A stretch of DNA of 64,000 bases. Origin: Annulohypoxylon bovei var. microspora (Eukaryota; Ascomycota; Sordariomycetes; Xylariales; Hypoxylaceae). Every line of letters starts with the position of its first letter. Position 1 is the first letter of the stretch. The DNA lies in NCBI GenBank assembly GCA_022836615.1, contig MU405226.1, positions 124,001-188,000 on the forward strand, given 5' to 3'. Below, piece after piece: positions 12,132-24,039 of the stretch. Made by a program: the position numbers and the translations under genes. Under the pieces are notes generated by a model that was given only the letters and a program-made list of their open reading frames with translations, searched no databases and had not been told where the DNA came from.

Positions 12132-15100
12132 CTTGATATTAATATGCAGGCAAAACGTGCGCAATCGGGTGATCTAATTTCTCTTATAGGAAGATGCATC
12201 AATGAACATCTAACTAAGCGCTACCAAAAATTGAAGATTGAAGAGAAGAAAAAAAAAAGTTGAAGTCAATTGGTACAGGGGTATTGAAAATATGGAGAAA
12301 GGTTAAAAGTAAAGCCAATCAAATATCGCGCCTTAAAGGTTTAAAGTCACACTAGTAAACGCGCGGCTGTTGGTTCGCAGGTTCGATCCATCAGTTTTAC
12401 TTTTATGGCTGTATCTTTGATCTTTGCTTCTTGCATTTTCTCCAGCTCTTTTCCTCCCCCTGCAATTAATATGATCGACAATACGATTGTATCAAAATTT
12501 GAGAAGATAATATGTTTGTATGTTTGCAAGTTGATGCAACGTCTCCCATGTCTTCTAATTGAATATCCCGATACCCTAGCTCTTCTCATCGCCGACCTTC
12601 TCATCACCTACATCCGTCAATCTTATATTTGTCGGAAACGAAATAACATGACTGGTAAAATCTGCGGCCCTTGGCAAGCTCCGGGGATGCCTGAGCTCAG
12701 ATATTCCAGCCCAGCCTTATGCTGTGATGAATTCGAATCGGACGAATGCATATTATCGCCCCAAAGGATTTCGGCTAAGCTGTAGCTAATCTCTCCTCGC
12801 AAGTGCTTGGCAAGCTTGGGTCAGGGTCTAGGCGGGAAGCCATCCCTGTGAATCTATGCAAGTGGTAACTATACATACCTATGATGATATGTTGACCGAT
12901 GCTTTCCTGCAGAGCTTGATTTCACGAGCCTACTGTGCAGTAGGTATGTAGCTAGTGACAAGCAGGGAGGGGAAGGGAGAGGTGAGGACAATTACGAATA
13001 TTTTGTCGAACCACCACCATCATCCGGCTTCGTTATTCGACATACATACATATATGAGGATCACGATCGGGCACTACTTGATCCTTTGGACCCCAAGGTG
13101 AACAGCTCCAAAAAGAGTTTCCGAGCCAATCTACTCTAGCCTCGTGTCGCTATCAAGAATTGGGGTCTATGTCGTCTCACCCCAAAGCTGGAACCCGACC
13201 CCAACATTGTTAAGGAGTCTAAGGTGAGGTAGGCCTTACGGTGGTTAGTTCCACAGCCGCACGGATTTGGGGGTGCCTGGCCTAGGGCTGGCCATTATCT
13301 ACCCACCTAGCAGCTAGTTATTTGGGGTTTCATATGAGGTACCTACATGCAGTACCTACTATTTCTCACTAATTATTCCTTCCCTGGTGCCGAGTCCTGG
13401 CAAAAGAAAAAAACGAGATCCATTAATCTCGCCTACTCCGAAAGTATAGAGGTGCATCAATCTACTCACTTCTATGTAATCCGGTCTGACATGAAATCAG
13501 ACATGTCAGCAAATACAAGACTATGTATTCGCAAGTTGCAAGTTTCATCAAAGCATTCTTTAAACGACACTAGATCCACCTCCGTGAGTGGTGGAAATGT
13601 GGGCAAGGATGGCAAGGATGGCTTAACGATGGGGTCCTGGCCAAGCCCTGAAGCGTGCAAGCGTGCGCAGGTGGTCAGGGGTTTATGTTGGAGGTGCAAT
13701 GTTCCACGATTTGATTCCCTGGGACCATTGGAATCAATGAAATCAGTGGACACACCCCGAGATGATCGCTCGACCCTTGAGACTATGCAGAGCGTGGTAC
13801 TGTACCACTTCAAGATTACCCCCTTGCGTGCAACTACACTGCTACAGCACTTCTCTCTCACAGTGATGCCTCTGATTGCCCATTCATATGTGACGATGAT
13901 CCTTTCAGAGTTGAGCACCCGTCACATTTTAGGATACTAGGGGTAGGGGGCAAGGCGGTTGGAATAGGTACGCCATGCATGCATACAAAAGTCATCTTCC
14001 CTCTTCGGATTTTCTGGCATGCTTCAAAACCAGACCCCTCCAACAGGTTACTTTCCTATCCCTTCGTTTGTCTTTCTTCATTACCTACTACTTGTTAGCC
14101 GCCATACACATTGTCTCGTATTCAGACCCGAAACTATACTACTAGTATATCGCCCACCTGACACTGAGACTTTTGATAATTACCTATCTATCTTACTTAT
14201 CCGAGGTGTCTACGGATACCGGCGCAGTTTACATCAATACGTCTAGGCTCGGGCCGGTCTTGTTAACTTTGCACTTTTGATATCTTTTATGCCTACACCT
14301 ACCTGCCTACATACTGCATACCTACCTAGTAGGCGTTTAGTTGTTTAATACTAGCTAAATCGCCCCGCCGATCACCTCGATACATAGACATTGTACTTCT
14401 CCACCTATCTGCTTATTACAAATACCTCCACCCTTTCTACACACAACGATTTCCACGCCAAAGACTATACGCCGTACATTGGAACTAGCAGACTAGGAAC
14501 AGCCCAATCAAGCTATTCCACATCGATTGCCTAGCTTCTTTGATTGCTCAGTCGTCATTTGTCAACCAATCCATAAGAGTTTGGCGCTGGGGAAATTGGG
14601 ACCTCAGTGACAGGTACTGGTATGACCGTATGAAGGGCTTTGTATCAGAATCCCTGCAAAAAAGAGAGAGCACCGTTTCTGGACCATTTGTCCCGCCTTT
14701 CGACTGGCGATAGAAGTGCCAGAAGAAAAACCATATCAAGCCCAATAGTCCAACAAGACAAGCGAACCTCGCTTGGCCATCGACGACTCGATATCCGGGT
14801 TTAGTATATCCGCTCTAGGTCCTACTTTCTACATAGATTCCTAGCCAAGTCTTTTCTCCGCTTCCAGAAGAGGAACTAGACAAGGTACGTGGGCTGCTGG
14901 GCATCGAACCTCGTACAAGGGGGGAACAAATTCATCAACTACGCGCGGCACACAAGCAAAACCTCCTCCACCTTCTCCCTGGTCACTGCTCATTACTCCC
15001 ACACAACCAAATATACGACTTGGGCATATCGTTCTTGTCTTCCAACGAAAATAAGAAAAAAAAGGCTCTTCACAATCTAATCCGACAGCGTTATTTGGAG

Positions 15101-15653
15101 ATTCGTTCTTTTAATATCATACGATACCAACTAAATAGGATTATAACTCTTTCTCTTTTTCTCAAACAGTGCCACCAACGGATCTTCAAGAGATACGTCA
15201 CTTCGAATATATTACCTGCGGCGGCAGCTGTGTAGCCTCGTTAGAAATATACTCGGACGAGTCCAGTGACTCCAGTCTCGTCTGCAGACTGTTACATACA
15301 GCTAGCTTCGGCCCTTTTATTTCCTCTTTGTACTTAGAGCAAGCCCGACCGCCTCCTCGGCAAACTACACCACGAACACGCACACACCCACAGCCACAGG
15401 CTCTGCTACGCAATCTGGTGGAGAGAGAAACCCGGACTAGCACAAATGCCCGACCACGAGAATCCCGCACAGGCCTCTGAGCCCGTGGGCCAGAATGTAA
15501 ATTGATCCATATCTCTTCTTCTCTTCCTAGCTTCGTTTTTATTTTAGTCTTTGGGTTCTCGTACGATAGCTCTCCCTCATCCCTAGCTACGGTTGTTGGG
15601 GCAAGCTTTCGTTGCTCGTTGTTGTTGCCTTGCGATGCTAACTCTCGTTTATT
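12132..15653. other. Divergent intergenic region, DBP8 to MKK
   Basis: This contains the promoters of DBP8 (minus) and MKK (plus). The last 600 bases before 15654 look like a long fungal 5' leader, CT- and CA-rich with several short upstream frames. A 197-codon plus frame at 13347-13940, with an open minus frame across it, was considered and not called. No RNA gene was found; one tRNA-like B-box at about 12379 is rejected below. Confidence 0.5.
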
Positions 15654-17323
15654 ATGAAGGCCTCAACCACAGCATCGATAGATGCGGCAGTTGGCACCCC
15701 TCCGCCCGCCTCGACTCCCATTCCCATGATGTCCTCCTCCCCCGCTCCTCTTCGACCCGCGCTCGGAGGCGGTAGGCCAAGCGGCGGACGACCGCCGAGG
15801 CTGGGCCTAGCCATCCCCCCGTCCCCCAACGTCAAACCCGTTGGCGCTGCCGCAGGCGGTCCGTCGCGCCCCCAGCTCACAGTCCACGTCGCCACGCCGA
15901 TGGGCAGCTCCGTCGCGCCTTACGAGCAACACCGACCGACGGTCCAGCCGGGACAGTCGGCGAGCGGCGGCAGCGAGAGCAGCGCGGCGCACTCGCGATC
16001 TGGTAGCTTTGGGCCCCTCGACGGCCGAGCCAGCAACCCCACGTCCGCAGGCTCCCAGTTCTCTGCCCTCTCGTTCGCCTCGCAATATGGAATCGGTTCG
16101 AAGCCGCAGGGAACCCCAGACCCGATATCTGCCGTCGGTTCCATCTATTCCGAACGAAGCGAGGGAGGCATCGGGATGGAGCGGGACGGCAGCACGCAAG
16201 GGCTCGAGGATAGCTTCGATAAACTCACACTAGAAAAAGCAAGGACTGCTGACGTGGAGGAGCTTGACGACAACGGGTGGAGAATCGCGAGCGCGGAGAA
16301 CAGGCTCGTCGAACTAGGTAGCTTAGGTGAGGGTGCCGGTGGCGCTGTGACACGCTGCAAGTTGAAGGGGGGAAAGACAGTATTCGCACTGAAGGTATGC
16401 CTTGAATTCTTTGGTTCCTCATTTTTGGATGACGTGAATAAGTATCAACTAACCTACTATATAGGTCATTACTACCAACCCGGATCCGGACGTAAAGAAA
16501 CAGATATTCCGTGAGATCAATTTCAACAAGGAGTGCGCGTCGGAACACATCTGCAGATACTATGGAGTCTTCGGCGACCCTGCCACAGCCACCATCTCTA
16601 TTGCCATGGAGTTCTGCGAAGGCGGATCCCTCGACAGCATCTACAAAGAGGTCAAGCGGCTCGGGGGCCGAACAGGCGAGAAGGTTCTGGGCAAGATTGC
16701 CGAGGGCGTCCTCCGAGGTTTGACGTACCTCCACAGCAAGAAGATCATCCACCGAGATATCAAGCCGTCGAATATTCTGCTCTGCCGCAACGGCGAGGTC
16801 AAGCTGTGCGACTTTGGCGTCTCTGGCGACTTCGGAACTAAGGGCGAAGCCAACACGTTCATCGGCACGAGCTACTACATGGCACCCGAGCGTATCACTG
16901 GCCAGAGCTACACCATCACCTCAGACGTCTGGTCAACTGGAGTCACTCTCCTCGAGGTGGCTCAGCACCGATTCCCCTTCCCGGCTGACGGGACCGAAAT
17001 GCAGCCCAAGGCGGGATTAATCGACCTACTGACCTACATCGTTCGACAACCAATACCGAAGCTGAAGGACGAGCCAGATGCCAACATATTCTGGAGCGAT
17101 AGCTTTAAGTATTTCATCGAGTGCTGGTAAGTTCCGCTTGTCATCATTAGCTTAGAGACCCAAGACTAACTAGGATATCAATAGTCTCGAGAAGGAACCG
17201 AGCCGCCGAGCTAGTCCGTGGAGAATGCTCGACCACCCGTGGGTGGCGGAGATGCGAACGAAGCGAGTCAACATGGAGAGGTACCTCTCGCAAGTATGGG
17301 GCTGGGACGAAGAGAAGTCGTGA
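15654..17323 (+). CDS. MKK1: MAP kinase kinase of the cell wall integrity pathway (Mkk1/2, MkkA)
   Basis: Three exons (15654-16394, 16465-17126, 17185-17323), 513 residues. Dual-specificity kinase between Bck1-type MAPKKK and the Slt2/Mpk1 MAPK in cell wall stress signalling. Residues 1-210 are disordered, rich in Pro, Ser and Gly, and carry [19 protein letters not shown], a segment I know from filamentous-fungal Mkk1 proteins. The kinase domain covers about 225-495: glycine loop [11 protein letters not shown], catalytic Lys247 (FALK), HRD 343-345, DFG 363-365, and YMAPER closing the activation loop. The tail [19 protein letters not shown] is typical of this subfamily. Both introns have canonical GT-AG ends and CTAAC-like branch sites. 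Oddity: the activation loop reads GTKGEANTF. The yeast Ser/Thr phosphosite positions are Gly374 and Asn377, leaving Thr372 and Thr378 as candidates. It converges with EFL1, with 1 kb between the stops. Confidence 0.95.
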
Positions 17324-18322
17324 ACGACAAACATATAACCCAGGATAAGCAAGCAGCCTTTGCCCATCACCCTAGAATATATAGTGGGTGGTAGGGTTAA
17401 AACATGCTACGATACCCTCCCCGATCTCACCCACGCCTGCCTCGTAAACAGACGGCTGGCTACAACTACTAAGCGTCGCTACAAATTGTCGACAACGAAA
17501 TTCACACCTAACTACATACCTAAAGAATACCCAGACTGCCAATCACGAAAGAGCGCCTTCTAGCTCTCTTGGGCCATGGAACGGGAGATAACCGAGATGG
17601 AAACATTATTGGGATACCCGGGAAAAGGGGGGGGATGAGGAAGAAAGAGCGAGGAGCGAGGAGCGAAGTATATTATCCTTTTACATATATATAGCTATGC
17701 TCACATATCCAGGCACTTTTGGAGTTTGGGAATGAATTGTCATGGAAGGTTAACAGGATTAGGCTAGGTTAGGCTAGGCAAATATCAAATAAAGAACGAT
17801 ATCGAACAGATGGATGAGACTGGGTCTGAGTGAGTGAGTGAGTGGGAGCGATGTGAGATGCTTAGAATCATTTAGGTTATCCCGGCCCTTGTGTTGGGTC
17901 CGGGGTAAATGACTTACGGGTAAGGGCGGCCTGGTGTTCGAGTAGAGAAAAAACGGACGAAGGCAAAATATTAGAGTTACAAGATAGAAATTAAGTCTCA
18001 ATAATCCCCCTATTCTCTTCGCCGCCTGTTTGCTACGTGTTGTACATCCCTACTATCTACCTAGGTAGGTACGTATTATACCCAACAACCTATAAATCAT
18101 ATAATCTCGTGTATTGGAGAGTAATATAGATCTCGATAGATAACTGTAGTCAAGGTACAATGCCTTAGACCTTGTGTGCTTATTTTTTAATGACAGGGGT
18201 CTCTACTCTACCTATGCTCACATACATCACAACCGCGCCGGGGCTCTCTTCTTCTCCCTTCAAGAATTCCTCGTTGGTCTACTACTTGGTCTGGTTTCTG
18301 CTTAATCAACTAGTCATTCACT
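17324..18322. other. Convergent intergenic region, MKK and EFL1 3' ends
   Basis: 1 kb of 3' flank for two converging genes. It contains a GTGAGTGAGTGAGTG run near 17828, a CTACCTAGGTAGGTA palindrome (18058-18072) and AT-rich stretches. No gene or RNA is recognised. Confidence 0.5.
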
Positions 18323-21300
18323 TCATCTCTTCAGTGTCTTCTGCTTCTCCGCCGCAACCCTCTGTCCTTTGCCCTCGACCAGCAATCCCTTCCTCCTCCT
18401 TACTCCATCCATATACCGTTTCGCCACATTCTCCCTATCAGCTAGCTCTCCTAGATCCTCAAGATCGTCCTCTGTGAACGGCTGCCAGAACGGGTCTTCG
18501 TCGACCACAACATCGAAGCCGGCGAAGATGAGCTGCGGTTGCGCGGCGCCCGACGTACGCTTACGCATCTCGTCCGCGAACCCGAAGGACTCGGCTGCCG
18601 GGATTGTTGACAGTATTGTGAAGAAAGGTGTCCCTTCTTTCATTTGCTCCGAGAGTACGCGCCCGCGTCGTCGGGTTAGGACTTCGTAGACACGACCCAA
18701 GACCTCGGCTATTGTCTAGGTATTAGTACTGTACAGGGCGAGACAGAAGTTGATGTAGAAGAAAGGGGAGGGGTAAGACCTACTACTCGCCTGGATCTCG
18801 CACGAGTACATAGCGAGCATGAGTCGCGGGGACCAGTCTAGGAAACCCTGACGGATAGACTGCTGTACCGTCTTGATGACTTCACCCGTAAGTCTGCCGA
18901 GCCGGTCTCGGGCTGGTGTCTCTTCTTCCGTAGGCGCTATAGTGAGATCTTCGACAATGACAGCAACGCCTTGTACCGGTTCATTACATAGCGGTCCCTG
19001 GTTCATGGCTAGCTGGAACGCGTACGTGACCTTGTCACATAGATGCTCGGCGTGAAGCGCTTCACCGGCCTTCGGGCTGCTGCCATCTTCTTTCTTCTCT
19101 GGGGTGAATATCTTAGGGAAGCACCCATCCTTAGTGACATCTATTAGCAAGTTCGGACCTATCCGCCGTGGTCCAAAAGCTGTTATCTTATCGATGACAC
19201 CTTTCCAACCCTCACGCTCTTTGCCCATCTCAAGGTTAATCTGGAGTTGCTTCTTGAGGTCTTCAAGAGACAGACCCTTGCCATCCAACAGGTCTTCGTC
19301 ATCCTCGATACTCTGTTGGTCCCCGTCAACTCCAATCTCTGACTCCGCTTCTATATCGCCAAGCGCTTTTCGCTCTGAATATAGACGCTTGATAGCACCG
19401 GGGTTCTTGAGAAGAAAATCCGTAACGTTTGCGGGTAACGGTCGTACTCGAACCGTAATGCTGACTTGCTTCGAGTTCGTTACTCCGATCACAACACCTC
19501 TTCCTAATTCCTTATTCACCGGTGGTCTCATCTCATCTGCACGTACTATCGTCTCTCTATATGGAACGATAGGTTCACCTGCCTGGATGTCGCACCTTGC
19601 GAATCTCTCTTTCAGATCTGTTAAACACCGTTCTAGATGCAACTCTCCAGCTGTGAGTAGAACATGTTCACCGCTTCCGAATTGCTCGTATTCGGCACAG
19701 GGATCGCTTCGTACAAGCAGTTTGAGGCCTTGAATCATTTTGTCTAGGTCGGCTGGGTTGACCGGCTCGAGAGCAACTCGGACGATAGGCTTCCCTGTCA
19801 TATGAACACCCGCCAGATTGGCAGAACCTTCAAGCTGGCTGCAAAGAGTGCCGGATTTCAAGATGGCGCCGTCAAGGCCACCAATACCGAAGACGACCCC
19901 AGCCGGGACGGAATCCAGCGACTCCAAGTTACGGCCCATGAACATATATAGAGCCTTCACGGTCACCTGCTGCGGTTCAGGGGCAGCGTGTGGATTTGCG
20001 GGAGTAAATTTAGGCGGCAAGACGTATAATGAGTCGCCCACGGATAATGTACCAGAATACATTCGTGCAAATCCTATGAGGTGCTCTGGGTCGATTTTCT
20101 TCTCCTCGGCATCAGGTACAAAATCATCTAGATTTACACTGTCGAGCGCCGAGGTGAGATCATCTGCCACGTTACTTTCTGCTGCCTGGGCACGAGCAAA
20201 TTCTGCTCGTTTTTTTCTTGCCAACTCTCTCGCTTCTTCGGCGCTAAGCTGGCCAGCACGCCTCTTGTTCTCTGGGAGTTCACTTTCGGGAATAGACACC
20301 ACCTTGCTAACGTATGCCACGACGGGGTCCGACCTAGATGTCTTGAAGTTTACCATAGCATCCTTGACTGAGGGGTTAATGTGAGTCGATCCAGGCGAGT
20401 CCTCTAACATTTCAGGTAATCGTTCCGCTTGTGCCACTTTTGGTGATGGCAGAGATTCGACGACAGAGACTAGCAATGCGGTGGAGAGAGGTAGCCATAA
20501 AGAAATAACAGTCGTGAGCAGTAACCGAGGATCTCGTGATCTAATAATATGGGGTGGTATTGCGAGGTTTAATGATTTTGTAATCTTCTCAAGCAAGACT
20601 GGGTCCCTATGTCCAAGTTAGTATCCCAATAATAGCTCCAATGAGAACCAGCTTACCCCTTTCCATGATCCCCGCCAGTAGTAGCTTGATATACAGCCCA
20701 GACTTGTTCAAGAACAAGCTGAACGAACATAGGCTTCAAATTACGACCCTTTAGGTGTTTCCGTCCAAGAACCTTCTTAGTCTTTGGATCCAAATAGAAA
20801 TCGCCCCATAAAACCTTTTCCATAACACTTCGTTTGATGCCAAGCTTCTTTTCATATAAGCTTGCGAACTGCCGAACAGTGAATGCCCAGCCGTCAATAG
20901 CACTGCTGAATATGACGTTATTCTTTTCAGGGGCAAAGTATAACTCTTCATCATCTCGTTCTTCGAATTGAAAGTCTCCAGCCTCGCTCTCGATATCTCC
21001 GAACTTTGCTTCCTTCACCGCTGCCGCTGCAACTCGCTCGTCCATCCGTTCTCGCCAGTTCAGGTCTTCTTCCATACGCTCTCCTTGAAAGAAACTTCCT
21101 AAAACAGCATTGACTTGTTCCAAGAGCTTGCTTAAGTGAATATAAGCTTCACCTGGCGTCATCTTCAACTCAATAATTAATCGGTCTATCTTGTTGATAA
21201 CCAGAAGCGGTTTTAGCTTCTCTGTCCATGTCTGGCGGAGAACTGTGACGGTTTGACTGCAAACACCCTCGACTGCATCGACTAGCACAACCGCACCATC

Positions 21301-21716
21301 ACATAGCCTCGAAGCAGTTGATACTTCGCTACTAAAGTCGATATGACCAGGCGAATCTATCAGGTTGATCAAATATTCTTTGGGCACCGGTTTAGCATCC
21401 GGGGCTGGCCTCCGCAGCATGGAGAAGAATAGAGAGATGGCGGAAGATTCCATAGTGATGCCCCTGATTTGTTCATCGGGACGGGAATCAAGAAACCGGA
21501 TCTTGCCGGCAAGTTTGGGCGAGATAATGCCATTTGTGGCAAGAAGAGCGTCTGTTAACGACGTCTTTCCGTGGTCTACGTGAGCTAAGATGCAAATCTA
21601 AGAAATGTTAGTCTGAGTGAGCCTTGATGGACAGTGAACGGTGGGGCGAGTACATTTCTTATATCATCCGGATGCTGCTGCAGAGCAGCAAGCTTCTCTG
21701 GAGTGACGACAGGCAT
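18323..21716 (-). CDS. EFL1: Ribosome assembly GTPase, elongation factor-like 1 (Efl1/Ria1)
   Basis: Four exons on the minus strand (21716-21654, 21597-20657, 20606-18787, 18708-18323), 1069 residues; yeast Efl1 is about 1110. An EF-2-like cytoplasmic GTPase that, with Sdo1 (SBDS), releases Tif6/eIF6 from pre-60S subunits. Motifs: AHVDHGKT (26-33), GITMESS, DSPGH (102-106), NKID (156-159). The long insertion after the G domain (acidic, with KKRAEFARAQAAE) is typical of Efl1 and absent from EF-2. The EF-2-like domains follow: SGEHVLLTAGELHLERCL, then a C-terminal segment VYEVLTRRRGRV. The start MPVVTPEKLAALQQHPDDIRN matches Efl1 starts. Splice donors of introns 1 (GTACTC) and 3 (GTAGTA) are weak, but the frame is continuous and a TACTAAT branch site lies before the last acceptor. 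Its promoter is shared with eIF3l. Confidence 0.95.
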
Positions 21717-22443
21717 CTCGACGGTGAATATTTCAAAAAAGAGGTATGGAATTAGTCTTTGAGATTATCGAGAGAATCCCATATTCTATGGGTAATAAAG
21801 AGATGGGCTTTATTCAGATTGTATGTAAGTCAAAAAGCGCATCAAAATGGAAAGCCGATTGGATAAGAAAAGTTATAAATAAAGGCTGTATCCCCGGTGA
21901 ATGACTAACTTTGTGACTCAGTATCCACGAGTTTTAGCCTTGATTGAACAACTGAAATTTCGCTAAATTTGAAATTCTATTCGTCTGTCTACGGTAAAGG
22001 GGAAGGTAACTAAGGAAACTATGTAGGCTGGTAGGTAGGTAAGTAATCAAGTTAAGGACATATCCGTGGATCTGATTCTGTACTGCTCCTACCCTTCAAT
22101 TTCTAAGCGGCATTGATTTTAGACTATGTTCCTTCCCTGATAGCGGGGCAAAAAAACCCTAGGTATCGATAAGGAAGTAGTACCCCGCCAAAAGAAAAAA
22201 AAGAAAGTTTGGCTTTGGCGTAGAACTTCAAAACGAGGGGCAACAACCTTCGAAGTGCAGGGGCCACATTAGAAAGCCCTAATCCGCTAAATCTTCGGCT
22301 CTTCAACTTTCAACTCTTTCTCCTTCGCCTGACTTTTGTTACGAGCCATAAAATTGCGACTAGCCCCTCCACGCTTTCGAAAAAGTTGGGATTCCCCACG
22401 ACATCATAGCGACATCGCCCATATCCCAGACCACATTTCCACG
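21717..22443. promoter_or_regulatory. Divergent promoter of EFL1 and eIF3l
   Basis: 727 bp separate the two start codons. Both genes act on ribosomes, so a shared bidirectional promoter is likely (inference). The region holds two telobox-like sites, AACCCTAG (22155-22162) and AGCCCTAA (22275-22282). Sites of this type are bound by Tbf1-like factors in fungal translation-gene promoters. Confidence 0.55.
22275..22282 (+). promoter_or_regulatory. AGCCCTAA box (Tbf1/telobox-like)
   Basis: AGCCCTAA stands 162 bp before the eIF3l ATG. A similar AGCCCTA is found in the eL43 promoter (43400-43406). The match is short and could arise by chance. The regulatory role is inferred from known Tbf1-type sites (AACCCTAA) in fungi. 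Confidence 0.35.
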
Positions 22444-24039
22444 ATGAGCGGATTAAGAAATGGTTCGGCGCCTGTGCGCTCCATGGAGGACGACAGCGAT
22501 GTTGAGGAGGAAGCCCTCGTGGCCGACTACCGTGAGCAGGTCCAATATGAAGATGGTATGGAGGATCTAGAGCAGGTCAACTCCTTGACCATGGCTCAAC
22601 AGACCGACGATATCCAGTCCAGACTTGTCGCTGCTGCTCAACCTCTAGATTTCTCTGCCCCCCTTGAAGTCAAGTTCCAGAGCTACGATCAATACTGCAA
22701 CCTTTTCCACTTCATCCTCAACTCCGATGGCCCTGTTGATCTGGAACCTCCCTCGGTAAGTTGCCTTGTCGTATATATCTTTTGCACGGGTCCAATATGC
22801 TAACAACATTATGTAGCACTACTGGGCTTGGGACGTCATCGACGAGTTCATTTACCAATTTAACTCATTTTCCTCCTACCGCCTAAGAATCGCAAGACAA
22901 GCGAGAGATAACGAGGAAGAGCGACAGGTTCTACGCGACAACCCCAACACTTGGGGCTGCTACAGCGTTCTGAACGTACTATACTCTCTCATCCAGCGAT
23001 CGCAGATTTGCGAGCAGTTAGGTGCCATGAAGCGCAACGAGGAGCCCGCAGCCGTCGCCGGGGAGTACGGTTCCAAGACGTTGTACCGAATGCTCGGTTA
23101 TTTCTCTATTATTGGACTACTACGCGTCCACTGCCTTCTAGGCGATTTCAGCCTCGCGCTTAAGACGCTCGACGACATCGAACTCAACAAGAAGGCCATG
23201 TTTGCGCGTGTCATGGCCGCCCACTTTACGACCTACTACTACGTAGGCTTCTCTTACATGATGATGCACCGATACGCCGATGCCATCCGCATGTTCAGCC
23301 ACATTCTTGTCTACGTATCGCGTACCAAGAACTTCCAGAAGAACGCCCAGTACGATTCGATCACCAAGAAGAATGACCAGATGTACGCTCTGATCGCCAT
23401 CTGCGTGGCTTTCCAGCCAACCCGCCTGGACGACACCATTCACACCGCTCTGAGGGAGAAGTACGGAGATCAGCTACTTAAGCTACAACGTGGCGGCCCG
23501 GAGTCACTACCTATCTTCGAAGAGTTGTTCAAGGCTGCCTGCCCCAAGTTTATCTCGCCGGTCCCCCCTGACTTCGACAACCCCGAGGCCAACATGGACC
23601 CTATCGACCATCACCTCTCCATCTTCATGGATGAGGTCAAGAACAACATGTGGAACCCTACTGTCAAGTCCTACCTGCGCCTCTACACAACCATGGATCT
23701 TAAGAAGCTCGCTGGTTTCCTAGAGGTGCAGCCGGAGGAATTACGCTCTTGGCTCCTAGTCAACAAGCAGCGCACCAAGCAGCTGCGGTGGTCCGACCAT
23801 GCCCTACTAGAAGGCGAATGGGTCAACGTCAGCGACTTGGACTATGCTATGCAAGGTGTATGTATTTCTCCAACAATCCCCCATTTTTATATAAGTCAAG
23901 CTTCATGTACGACTGTTAAGCTTTACTGTACGGCTGTGCTAACGGACGCTCGCAGGACCTAATTCACATCTCAGAAGCTAAGGTGGGACGCAAGCTGGTG
24001 GACTGGTACCTCCGCAACTTGTCACGGATGTACAACTAA
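22444..24039 (+). CDS. EIF3L: Eukaryotic translation initiation factor 3 subunit L
   Basis: Three exons (22444-22755, 22817-23857, 23956-24039), 478 residues. Subunit of the eIF3 complex that joins the 40S ribosome and mRNA recruitment; the subunit is present in filamentous fungi and absent from S. cerevisiae. The N-terminus is acidic (MEDDSDVEEEALVADY). The core carries blocks diagnostic of eIF3l: IYQFNSFSSYRLRIARQA, TLYRMLGYFSIIGLLRVHCL, YYVGFSYMMMHRYADAIRMF, FQKNAQYDSITKKNDQMYAL. A helical repeat/PCI region follows to about residue 445 and a short last exon ends in KVGRKLVDWYLRNLSRMYN. The start at 22444 was chosen because the longer frame from 22336 has a basic, non-conserved leader. Intron 2 uses the GTATGT donor at 23858, not the GTGTAT two bases earlier, to keep the frame. 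Divergent from EFL1. Confidence 0.96.

Noticed and set aside
12361..12410. GGTTCGATCC, a perfect tRNA B-box
   Set aside because: The T-arm stem (GCAGG against CATCA) does not pair, and no A-box or acceptor stem is found upstream.
13347..13940. 197-codon plus-strand open frame with a 148-codon minus frame across it
   Set aside because: No family motif or gene-like composition on either strand. Two long antiparallel frames in the same DNA are often chance.
16225..16752. 175-codon minus frame across the MAPKK
   Set aside because: Antisense to exons with clear kinase motifs, and it crosses an intron.
19104..19733. 209-codon plus frame
   Set aside because: Antisense shadow of the EFL1 coding exon.
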